Positions 21,134 through 31,931 of a DNA stretch of 64,000 bases are shown piece after piece. The notes beneath the pieces were generated by a model. It saw only the letters and a program-made list of their open reading frames with translations. It had not been told where the DNA came from and did no database searches. How positions within the stretch are numbered: the stretch's first letter is position 1; each line of letters begins with the position of its first letter. The stretch lies in NCBI GenBank assembly GCA_043228905.1, contig JBHGNT010000007.1:19468001-19532000 (forward strand), written 5' to 3'. The DNA comes from Azolla caroliniana (lineage: Eukaryota; Polypodiophyta). The translations under genes were made by a program, and so were the position numbers.

Positions 21134-24100
21134 TTGCAAGAATGCCAGATTACGCTGCCACTAGGAAGACTCCTACAGCTCGTGCCGAGATTCACGGAAG
21201 GACTGAAGACAACCATGACAGAAGGAGAATCATCACCGGCACCGGTACTCTTCTCGAATCCGGAGGAGGGACCAACGGTGGTGGACACCAACAGTCCGGT
21301 AATTACTGCCATTGTAAAAGGGAAAGAACTCCCCGGCACAGTAATAGACGGAGGCTTCGGGGTGAATGTAATAAGGCTCCAAACGTGTGATGCCCTGGGA
21401 ATCCACAAGTGGGAGCCGTGTCCGTTCTGGTTACGGATGGCCGATACAAGCTCAGTGCGGCCGACAGGATTAATACGAAAATTAGAAGTCACCGTTGGCG
21501 GTCATACATTTCACATCTCGGCAGTAGTGCTACAATTACAGGCACAAGGCGCATACCCGCTATTGCTGGGGCGGCCGTGGTTGAAAACGGCACATATCAA
21601 ACAGAATTGGAGGAAAAATATAATTACCTTCCGACGAGGAAAAGCCAAGGTACGGGTACCAACACAGCCAAGGACGAGCACTGGCAAGGAATGTACATTG
21701 TTGTATGTAGAGTGCGTCAACATGCTAAAAGGGTTAGCTGACGAAGAAGAAGCTCAGTACTTGCGGGAAAACCCGAAGATCGTACCCCTCTTCGAAATTG
21801 ACATTGCTGAAGTAGTAGCACCATACTTACCGCAACCGGAAGAGACTGAAGCAGAACCGGATAAAAACGCAATCTGAGAGTTACGGAAAGCGCAGGAAGC
21901 GTTGGAACGGGAAATGGTCGTTTCACAGCGCGTAAAAGCATCACAACTTGAAGAGGTGAACCTAGGGACCACGGATGAAGTAAAATCGATGCACATCGCC
22001 AAGGAGATGAAGTCCGAAGACAAAACGGCGATAATCACACTTCTCACGGAATTTCGCGACGTGTTTCCCTGGTCATACGAAGACATGCAAGGGCTCGGCC
22101 CTCAATTATACCAGCATCAGATTCACTTGAGCAAGGACGCAAAACCAGTGGCACAAAGACGGTACCGGATGAATCCCAATTATGCCGCCAAAGTCAAGGA
22201 GGAAATCGACAAACTGCTAAGAGTTGGCTTTATCCGTCCGGTAAAGAAAGCGACATGGCTGAGCCCGATCGTAGTCATACCGAAGAAGAACGGAAAAATT
22301 CAAGTTTGTGTGGACTACCAGAAACTCAATGCAGCTACGGTAACGGATGCGTTTCCACTTCCGTTCACAGATGGAGAGTTGGATGCCGTCGCCAGCCATG
22401 AGGTCTATAGCTTTCTAGACGGATTCAGCGGGTATAATTAGATCCGGATGCACCCCGACGACCAAGAGAAAACGACTTTCGTCACCGAATGGGGGGTGTT
22501 TGTGGCCGTGGTGATGATGTTCGGACTCAAAACCGCACCAGCAACATTTCAACGAATCATCATGGAAATCTTTGGTGAATATATCCCGTCTTTTATGCAG
22601 GTTTTCCTTGACGATTTCGCCGTCTATAGCCGGGAGGAGGACCATTTTCAGCACCTTCGTCTTTGTCTATAAAAGTGTAGAGCGTACTGGCTAAGTTTGA
22701 ATCCGGCGAAGTGTGTATTTGGCGTGTCCAGTGGAACCTTACTAGGACATATTGTGAGCCAAGAAGGCATTGCAGTCGACCCAGACAAAGTGAAAGCCAT
22801 ATTAGAAGTACCGGCGCCGGCAACGGCAAAGGCATTGAGCCAGTTCTTAGGCCAGATCCGGTGGCACAGCCGGATGCTCCGATACTTGGCCGACCTGGCT
22901 ACGCCGTTGCATGCCGCTGTACATCGGACACCATTCCAGTGGACCGACACCGAGGATAGGGCGTATAGGGCCCTCAAGGTACTATTGTCGCAAGCACCGT
23001 TGTGAAGCCTCCGGATTGGAGTAAAGAATTTCATGTGTTCATGGACGCCTCCGACATCGCAATCGGAAGCGTACTGATGCAACTTATGGAGCCAAAGTGG
23101 TACCGGCCAGTGTACTATGCCAGCCGAAAGCTATCCCAAGCGGAACGAAACTACTCTACACGGAACGGGAAGCTCTAGGGATGATCTACGGTGTGACAAA
23201 GTTTCGGCATTATTTCTTGGGAAGGAAGTTTTCCTTCCATGTAGATCATTCGACACTCCTCTACCTGGTGTCCAAGGCGTCACTCACCGGTAAGTTGGCC
23301 CGGTGGACCTTACTGTTACAGGAATTCGAGTTCGAAATATTCCACCGACCCGGTATACAGCATGCCGTAGCGGATTATTTAAGCCGATTAAAGTCCAGAG
23401 AGACGGGCGACGGAGTAGCGGACGAGTTTCCGGATGCGGAGCTGTTTCGAGTCACTACGGAAACGACAGTAGATGAGATGGTGGCACAAGAAGACAAGTG
23501 GCTCACAAATATGCACCAGTTTCTGAGCACAGGACTGCCTCCGGAAGAGATGAACCGAAACGAAAGGAAACGCCTGGCGGTGCAAAGCCGACATTTCTGC
23601 TTACTATGAGACACACTTTACCACAAGGGTGCGGACGGCATATGGAGACGGGCTGTGCGCAGCGATGAAAAGGACCTCATACTAAGGGAAGCCCACTGCG
23701 GAGTGGCTGGAGGTCACTATGCCGGAGATGCGACGGCCAGGAAAATATGGCAAAGTGGCCTATGGTGGCCAACGACATTAAGAGATGTTGTACGGTAAGC
23801 AAAAGAATGTGACCTATGCCAGCAAATGGGCCAGCCAACGAAGCAGGCTCGGACGCCACACCAGCCTGTACTACCACTCGAACCATTCCAGAAGTGGGGG
23901 CTGGACTTTGTTGGACCGTTCAAACCACCGGCAATGAGAACAGGTAATCGGTATGTCATCGTTGCGACGGATTACTGCACGAAATGGGTGGAGGCCAAAG
24001 CCTTAAGAGACAACACCGCTGCGTCAACGGCAAAATTTCTATACGAATACATCTGGTGCCGTTACGGATGCCCAATCGAATTAATAAGCGACCAAGAGGG

Positions 24101-24865
24101 CACTTTCTCGGCCAAGTAGTTGAAAGCCTGACGACATTCTATGTCGTTGTCCATAAACGGAGCACACCGTACTATCCGCAAGCAAACGGGTTAGTTGAGT
24201 CGACGAACAAAACGCTCCAGAATATCCTCCAGAAGATCGTCAACGAAAACCGAACAGATTGGGATACCAAGCTACATAACGCGCTTTGGGCATACCGGAC
24301 AGCATACAAAACGAGCATCCGAACAACACCGTTCCGGTTAGCGTTCGGACTAGAGGCGGTCATGCTGGTGGAATTCCAAGTACCAAGCTTACGGATCCAA
24401 CTACGGGAACGGAAGAACGAGAAGGAGTCGGAGGCAATACGGATAACAGCGTTGTGTGAACTTGAGGAACAACGGCTGGCCAGCATCCTGCACTTAGAAT
24501 TGGAATAACGGCGACGGAAAGCATTTGTCGACCGGCACAGGAAAGGAAATGAAAAAATGTTCGAAGTCAGCAAGCCGGTGTTAGTATTTCAGACCCGGAT
24601 GGGCAAGATGCCGGGTAAACTATGGTTTAGATGGACCGGCCCGTATTGGCTGACATGCGAGTATAATAGGTCCTACCAGTTAGGGACACTTGCCGGCGAA
24701 GTGCTAGGCAAATGGGTCAACGGATTCAGATTGAAGCCATATAGAGGACCGATGCCCAAGAACCCATTTGAGCAAAGGACCGATGCTCAAGACGGAGGAG
24801 ACGGCAAACCGGTAACAGGGGAGAATGAGGCCGGTAAGGGTCCGATAGGACCAACGGACAACTAA
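21134..24865 (+). pseudogene. Gypsy-1 pol: protease, RT, RNase H, integrase
   Basis: Protease VIDGGFGVNVI (Asp about 21347), RT with VCVDYQKLNAATV (about 22310), a TAG at 22439 within the FSGYN block, FLDD at 22604-22615, RNase H (HVDHSTLLYL, about 23240; LARWTLLLQEFEF), integrase zinc box HYAGDATARKIW...CDLCQ (23710-23820), integrase core WGLDFVGPF (about 23900) and YYPQANGLVESTNK (about 24185, catalytic Glu), and a C-terminal RWTGPYWL block (24630). Frames change near 22990 and 24100, and stops fall at 21875, 22439, 22670, 23003 and 23608. No chromodomain. Confidence 0.92.
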
Positions 24866-24883
24866 CCTCACATCACATTAAAA

Positions 24884-24925
24884 TTTAAAAAAAAAAAGAA
24901 AAAGAAAAAGAAAAAGAAAAAAAGC
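24884..24925 (+). repeat. Purine-rich AAAAAG tract, PPT-like
   Basis: About 40 almost pure A/G bases with repeated GAAAAA units, 20 bp after the pol end and 3.7 kb before the 3' LTR. It could be an ancestral or central polypurine tract. Confidence 0.6.
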
Positions 24926-25248
24926 GAAGTAATCATGCAAAAGCGAGGTATGAATGGATGAGAGAGCGAGGAGCGAAAAGGTACGTAGTGGGCATTTAAG
25001 CGCCGCCACAGGACATAATGTTATTTTAGTACACGACGTGCACATCGAAAAAGGTGCCAGAATGCACAGAGAAAAACCACTGCGCGTGGAGACCCTCTAC
25101 TTTTGCGAACCCAGGAGCACAGAAGCACAAAGGCGCTGAAAGATCATCAGACGAGAACCTATGCACAGAGAACCCCCGCTTTTTGAACTCTCTCACTCTC
25201 ACTCTCATCACCATCCATCCTCGCCACCACAATCCAACCTCGAAACAG

Positions 25249-28200
25249 ACATGGACCCGCAAACGTTGTCGGAAGCCGCCAAGAAATGGCTAAAGCAACA
25301 CGGGCTCGAGGGCTTCTTGACGATTATGGAGGCACCGCCACACAAAGAAGCCGACAAGGTGATCAAAGAAATCGACACAGAGGTCATAACAGATGAGGCG
25401 ATCCGTGTGTTAACAGGCCTTCCGGAGGGAGGCATATTCACGATTGACAATACGACCTCGAAACAACTCATCAAGTATTTTGGTGAGTAATCCCTAGCCA
25501 GCAAGGGCTACCGGACACAGGGCGGCAAAGATATGCTATTCCGCGAGATTGCTCATGTGCTCCACGAATACGGCCATGTGTACCCTAGACCCCCTGTCAT
25601 GCCGCAGAACCGGGCAGGGATGATCATCGCCACCTATGAAGGAATCAAGGTGGATTGGCCAGTATTGATCGCAGACAGTTTGTGTGCGGCGATCGAGATT
25701 GTTAGAGGAAAAGACGGCAAAGAAGGCCGAGACGGACGAAGGATATGGCACGCAGTAACGCAGTGGCTCACCTTGCTTGTGCCACCCGTCCAGCCCGTCC
25801 AGCCCAAGAAGCGGGGAAGAGTGGCGGACGGCACCCCAAAGACTGTTTCTAAAAGACAACAGATGTTGGCCTCTAAGGCCACTAAGGGGAAGGCGGTGGA
25901 CGCAGAACAGGCGGGAAAGGAGAGCGCCAGCCGGAAGCGGCCAACGGATGCGCTAGAGGAATCACCGGTACGGCCCGTAAAGATCACACTCCGCCGACCG
26001 GTGAATAGAGAAGCGGACCCCTTGGTGGCGAAACTCAATACCGGGACTCAGGAAGAGGAAATAGAGGAGGAGCCTACGGAGCACCTCCAGCGACGGTCGT
26101 CGGCAAGGACCGTTGAGGCAGTCGGGAAACGTTCGGACCCTTAGACGGAGGGAACACCGGCTCCCCATACTAAGACTACCACGCCAAGGGAGGAACCGGA
26201 ACCGGTGCACATGGCACTGGAATCAAAAGCCCCTGCACCACCGGCAGCACCGGCTAGTCCCATTCCGCTAGAGCCGGAAAGGGCAATGCAGCCTCCCTCG
26301 GCCAACCAAGAAGAAGCGCAAGGGGAACCAGGACAACAGGATGGTCCACGGGTAGAAACAGAATTGCACCTCGACGCAATCAGGCGGGCCCACCCATCCA
26401 CAAGCGAGCCCATCCGTCAAACCGTCGTGCAAGCGCAACAACAATGCACCGGTAGCCTGTGGCTCCGGTGGATAGGCGAACAGATTGCCGGAGCAGTGGG
26501 GTATATTGAGGCGGAAGAAAGAGCGCAAAGCGAACAGTTGCTCGTCACAACCGAACAACTAGAGACGGCCTGGTCCAGAATCCGGTGCCTTGAAAAAGAC
26601 TTGGATCAGGTCACGGCAAAAATGGCCAAAATGGCCTTAACGGCAACACAAATCCAATCACCGGTGACTCCGTTAAGTGTACAGAATAAAGAACCAGACC
26701 AACCTGTACATACTAATAAGACCCCGGCAACGGAAACCGTCACAGAGAGAGATGCGGCACAAGCCCAGGAGCTTGCGGAATTGAGAGATGAACTTGCCGC
26801 ACAAGAAGCGCTAAGGAGCCGCGAACAGGAATTGAAGACAGCGGCCGAAGCAGAATTAAAGAAGACTGCTGAGAACCTCCGCCAGGCAGAGGAGAGCCTC
26901 TGGAAAGGCCATCAAGCGTACAACCGGCTAAGGGAGGAAAAAGACAAAGTGCTGCAGGAAAAGGACAAGCTGCTGAAGACGGCGGAAACGGAAATTGAAT
27001 GACTAAAGGAGGAGCTCCACCAGCATAAGGACCGCGAGGACCGGGCCCGTCGACAAATCAACGTACGACTCAAGCAAAAGACAGATGATTTTGAGCACCT
27101 ACATCGGGACTACAAACGGCTGGAAACGGAGCATAAGGAATAGATGGCCGAGCTCCAGCAGGAAGTTGATCGGGCCGCGACGACGCTCGCCAACGAATGT
27201 GCGGAAAATACAAGACGGTTGGATGAGGCAGAGAAGGTCCGGATGGAGCTCCAAGGGCAGCTGCAGGAAGAAAGGGAGAGAGCATCAACGGTATTGCAAA
27301 AATTACAAAGCACATATCAAACGCAATTGACGCATTACAAGGAGCAGGCGGAAGACAACGTCAAAATCATCAAGCAATTGGAGGAACGGCAAGCTGCGTA
27401 GATCAAATCGCAGATGGGAACGGGCCGGATTCAGTGCATCCTCTGGGCATGGCTGAATCAGACAAAACGCTTGATTGACGAAAGCTCCGTAAGATGGTGG
27501 ACAAAGTGGGCACAAAATACGGCGGAACTCCAATTGCTACGGGCAGATGTTATAGGTTTTAGAGTTAGGGTTAAGGTTAAGGATGATGATGGTTAACGAT
27601 GATGAAGATAGACATGGTGAAATAGCAAAGATGATGAAGAGTATGATGGTGAGAGAGATTGACATGAAGATGTTGAGAATTATTGAGAAGCATTGTGGGG
27701 TGGGGGGTGGTGCCTAGAATGGCTCCACCCCCCTCCCAAGGGGTTCAACGTGAGAGAGGGAGAGAGAAGAGAAAAGGTGTCAAAGAGAGAGAGATTAGAG
27801 AGAAAATGTTCCCCCATCATTCATTCCCCATAAGGGGGTTAAATAGTACAAGAGGGGGTAGATACAAAGGCGTGTAAGCCCCCTAGAGCATTCATACTGG
27901 ACACTCACTCATACCTCCTCGTATCCATCCACATGCACACACGTGTGCATGTGTTCACATACGTATCGACTCACAATTACATTTATGCCCCCTACACATA
28001 CACAACAACATTATGATAACATTCGACCCTCGCTCATCACACTTGACTCTCCGTACATCTCGTACGAGGTAACAACAGACGTGGCAAACCGGCGGAAGGA
28101 AGGAGATGATTGTTACCCGTTGACTTCCGAGGACTTCACCGCCATACGGGATGAGCTGGCTGAAGACTTCCAAGTCCTGGCGGATGAACAACTGGTGCAG

Positions 28201-28617
28201 GTCCGGCAACTTGTAGCTTAGCTAGACGATGATAGGCTGGACGCTCAAATCCAGTTTGAAAGCTACGAGCGGTCCCGGGTTCGGGAAGAAAAAGCACGGG
28301 AAGCGGCAACGGTTAACCTTAGTGATGAGGAACCGTCCCCGGCCGAGGGCCAGGCCGGAACCAGTCAACCGAAGACCACTACGACGGAGGGAGCAACGAC
28401 GGAAATGCCGATGTCAGAGCAACAAACGGAGGAGCAGCCGCAACCACCACCAAAGGACCAGTCGCAGCAGCCATGAACGGAGCAGCAACAACAACAGTAG
28501 CAACCACAACAACAACAACAACAACAACCAATTCCAAATGAACCATTGGAGACTCTCGAACAAAGCATTCTGGATCTTTTGGACGAAGAATAGCAAGAGT
28601 CGGATGGTGGATTCGAC
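25249..28617 (+). pseudogene. Gypsy-1 additional ORF, coiled-coil protein with Gln-rich end
   Basis: ATG 25249 opens a frame read through several stops (about 25487, 26142, 27000, 27142, 27399, 28219) to about 28617, interrupted by the solo LTR 27548-28074. Three parts: an N-terminal globular-looking region (LTGLPEGGIFTI; then MLFREIAHVLHEYGHVYP and GIKVDWPVLIADSL), a Pro/Glu-rich linker (25800-26460), and a long heptad-rich coiled coil (about 26500-27400), ending in Gln/Pro-rich sequence with a Q7 run (about 28510). No signal peptide or membrane segment, so not envelope-like. A leader of CTCTCACTCTC at 25190 precedes the ATG. Function unknown. Confidence 0.7.
27548..28074 (-). mobile_element. 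Solo LTR nested in Gypsy-1 extra ORF
   Basis: 527 bp with TGTTA...TAACA inverted ends, flanked by GCAGA (27543-27547) and ACAGA (28075-28079), a one-mismatch 5-bp duplication. The host frame resumes right after it. On the minus strand it has a TATTTAA box (about 27840) and a GGGAGGGGGGTGGAGCC block (about 27725-27745) shared with 45496-45538, so it is read as minus. Confidence 0.8.
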
Positions 28618-28635
28618 GTATAAGGTACTGTCCCA

Positions 28636-28646
28636 CGGGCGTGCCA
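28636..28646 (+). other. Inverted primer-site-like 11-mer before Gypsy-1 3' LTR
   Basis: CGGGCGTGCCA, two bases before the 3' LTR, is the exact reverse complement of the Gypsy-2 primer site TGGCACGCCCG (47384-47394). A polypurine tract would be expected here and is not seen. Confidence 0.6.
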
Positions 28647-28648
28647 TG

Positions 28649-29081
28649 TGTTACCGGCCGACAAAGGAGTCCAGAGTGTGAAACGAATGAGTTATTTAAT
28701 TATTAGGAATGGTTGTAAGTAAGCTATTAGTGTGGACGGATGGACCGGAATCGGTATGTCGTTCCGAATCCGGACCGATCCCGAACAGGTGCGGATGGCA
28801 CCGTTTTGTACTGCAGACCGAAAACCTATTTAAAGGTCCGGATACAATGTAATGAGCAGCGGTTAATTAATAAAGCTTAGTGTTTTATCTCTCTGTGTTA
28901 ATTGCCGTTCTGCATTCATTGTTATATCTTACACGTGTGATTATTAAGGACGATCTTGCTAAGTAACCTAATTAAGTCGGATTAATCGTTGAGCCTAATC
29001 CTCTTGCCGTAACATCCCTTTGGTGAAGTGTCTTCCGTAGACACCTTGTGTTAGGCCATTGTCCGGCCCTAAGAGTTAACA
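28649..29081 (+). repeat. Gypsy-1 3' LTR
   Basis: 433 bp, 96.5% identical to the 5' LTR, ending AGAGTTAACA; a single C separates it from repeat X. Confidence 0.95.
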
Positions 29082-29082
29082 C

Positions 29083-29473
29083 GGTTGTAAATTTGTCCCC
29101 ACTCATAGACCACCAACACATCTTTATCCTCGGTGGATGAAATGATGTCTGACCTGGCCTATGGCTATGCAAAGGCAATATGACAAGTATCTTCATAACA
29201 TGGTTTATATAATTTATAGGGCTATAGAGTAGATTGTATCAAGTGTTTGTATTACAGGATAGAGATGGCACCAAAACCAAACTATTCTACCTTTGTATGG
29301 CACCAAATGTATTATTCACAAATAACACATGGAAAGTTCCAATAATTGATTTGAGATGCTCTCCAAATCTAGTAATATTTGGATGTATACTGAAAGTTAC
29401 TACTCAACATGTCAAACTCTCCAAGCACCTCAACAACAAAACAAACCAACATTGCATCTTCTAATCCGTGGAT
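29083..29473. repeat. 391-bp direct repeat X, right copy
   Basis: Same length as 18217-18607 with five mismatches. Beyond it the sequence continues as unrelated single-copy DNA (ATTAGTTTAAGC). Confidence 0.97.
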
Positions 29474-29984
29474 ATTAGTTTAAGCTATTTAATTACTTAT
29501 CGATAATGAACAAATCAATTTTAAAAAACTTAGTAAACTCTTAATTTAGATATATTTTACGAGTACCAAATCACTAATAAAAGAATCGCAATACCGTCAC
29601 AAATAGAAAAAAAAATGGGAAATAATCACCACCTATATTGTACTACTCATGTAGTCATAATTCAAAGGTGCGACTCAAGTTGCCTGTTTACTTATGATAC
29701 TAACTATTTGAGCACTTTTATATAACTTTTCCATAACTAGATAAGGCAGATTACCATATTGGGCTCAAACGAACATCACTTTTCATTACATTTGAATTAC
29801 ATGAAAATGGTGATCCATCACCATTCTCTTTATGTCCACTTTGCTTATGAATGGATGAATTTTGTGCTTTTATGTACAACTGTGTAGATGTTCGTATAGA
29901 ATGTATGTAAAATGGTCATAACATTCCCGCACAATAAGTGAGCCCTGTTACTATCCTGCACCAAGAAGACTTGATCCTCAAATC
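29474..29984. other. Non-coding, AT-rich; 3' flank of the HVA22-like gene
   Basis: No coding signal. It should hold the 3' UTR of the minus-strand gene ending at 29985. Confidence 0.5.
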
Positions 29985-31931
29985 CTAATGCTTTCTTTTA
30001 GCCGAAGGAGTGATGACTGTCTTCTGATCTTGATGTTGATGCCTCCACCATCGGAACCTAAATCTCGATGCATAGATATTTGTTTTCATCAAATCCACAG
30101 ACCCATGTGTCTCAACCTTAGTTGATATGGAATCTTGAGAATTTAACGAGGATAATTGAACATCAGAAGAATCAAGTATCTGGAAATCAGCTTCATGCGT
30201 ATCATCATCACCAATAATATTTTTTGGTGTCACTACCAGACATAGCTGTTCACCCTTTGGAATCACCATTGTTGATCCTAAACATTGAGCTTCTGTTGGT
30301 TGATGAATTAAAATATTCTCTGCAGGCACTTCTGCATAGCACGAGATGTAACGTGATACCAGGTATTGGACCTGAAATGAATAGAAAGAGATTCTTCATA
30401 AATACACTTGATTAAAAATAAATCCAACAAACACAAGCTTTGCACAATTTACACTCTAATGAATTCTAAATTCATACCACAATTTAAACATTTTAAAGCT
30501 AAAAATTATGCTTACCACAGGATGAAATGTCGCGGCATTTTCACGAATGACTTCAGTAAGCTTCAGCTGCATAGCACACAATGCTTTGTTGCAAAGAGAT
30601 TTTAATATCGCCACCAGTTTATTCCTCAAATGAACCTGGTTCTGGTCCAAAGATTTTGAATGCTTACAGAAGAAGGGCTCTATGCACGTTTCATAGATAT
30701 AGTCTGTACCCTGCGAATAATGATACTGTAACAGTTAATACTATGAATCATCTAACACTTTTTGAGCCCACAGTGACCAAATTTGAGATTACGCTCACCT
30801 AAAAACACCCCAACATAATCTGAAGTTGAAACCCAGGAAAACACCATCATGTACCATAGCGTTATATATATTTGTATGACTAAACATGCGACTTCCAACA
30901 ACTATGACTAACAGAAACATGTATTACAGAACTGGCTTGGATCAGTTTGCTGTTTTTTACTAGCATATAAAATCACTCGATCTCATCTACATCTCAGAGG
31001 GAAAAAATGATTTCTTCCGATGCACCCTTGGAAAGCATTACAGTCTCACAAAATTTGTTAACATTTTTTTAAAGAAAATAACATAATACTTTCTTTGCGT
31101 AAAGAGATGACTCAGAAACAAGCAAAGTTGAAATAAAGGCACAAAAAGGAATCTCTATCCTTGTGAGAAATATGATAATCAATTCTAAATTATATTCCTC
31201 GAGTCCAAAAGTAGTGAAGAATCCATTACAACATGTAAACTCTTTTATAACAGCAAAACATTTGTCTAATCCACAGTTCAGTTTAATGACTATATACTAT
31301 GTTTGTGACTGATCATACCTTTGTATCTGGGAGCCATAGATAAACTATGAGGGCTAGTTTACTTCCACTATAGAATGGTACCCTGCAAAGGCAATATACA
31401 GAGATTAATGGATGTCCATAACCACCTTACTCCTACAGAATTCTGAAGAATAAATACCATGATATAAACGTGTCTGCTACTCTCTCGACTCCAGTAAAAA
31501 TGGCCATGATCGTCCTACAAGTAAAAACGACCATTGTCATATATTTAGAGAGAGCAAGAGGGAGAGACTTGAAAACAGAATCAAATACAAAAAACAAATC
31601 AAAATAGCAGGCTTCCTAGAGATATACCAGAAAAGCAACACACATAAAACAAAGTCACACCTAATCATCAAAACGTAGGTCTCACTTAACATGCATAGAT
31701 GATCTAAGAAAACAGAGATGCAATGAAACAATGTAGGTGCTTATACTCCATGAATTTTGAGATTCGAGGATAAATGATAAATCAAGAAGAAACATATTTT
31801 CCATAATACGAATCAAGAGATTTATTTCATACCAATATCGACACCATGTCCGCAGCTGCTCGAATTTTGGCTTGCTAGAGTTAAGCGCCGAGAAGCACAT
31901 GTAAGCCGGATACAGGTATCCAAAATATATA
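29985..31931 (-). CDS. HVA22/DP1/Yop1-like protein, exons 2-6 (first exon not found)
   Basis: Reticulon-like ER membrane-shaping family; plant HVA22 members are often stress-responsive. Five consecutive exons with GT-AG borders and matching phases: 31833-31931 (YLYPAYMCF, FEQLRTWCRYW), 31458-31514 (GVERVADTFISW), 31319-31382 (VPFYSGSKLALIVYLWLPDTK), 30516-30710 (GTDYIYETCIEPFF) and 29985-30371, ending TAG. The first four cover the TB2/DP1/HVA22 domain with its paired membrane hairpins. The last adds a hydrophilic tail ending FRFRWWRH...AKRKH, longer than in short HVA22 members and more like HVA22i/j types. There are no stops or shifts. The start exon should end in phase 2 and lie upstream, perhaps up to about 33.3 kb. 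Confidence 0.85.

Larger units (their letters stand above)
18608..29081 (+). mobile_element. Gypsy-1, complete Ty3/Gypsy LTR retrotransposon with extra ORF
   Basis: 10.5 kb: 433-bp LTRs (15 differences, 3.5%, mostly transitions), gag 19325-21067, protease-RT-RNase H-integrase 21134-24865, then an additional ORF 25249-28617 before the 3' LTR. There is no chromodomain after integrase, so it is outside the chromoviruses; the DGG protease motif fits Tat/Athila-like lineages. Flanked by 391-bp repeats X and not by a 5-bp duplication. A solo LTR is nested in the extra ORF. Confidence 0.95.

Noticed and set aside
25249-25488. Envelope gene in Gypsy-1
   Set aside because: No signal peptide, membrane helix or cleavage site visible in the accessory ORF.
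28365-28664. Cys-rich minus-strand ORFs opposite the Gypsy-1 Gln tract
   Set aside because: Complement of CAA/CAG repeats; no independent coding sign.
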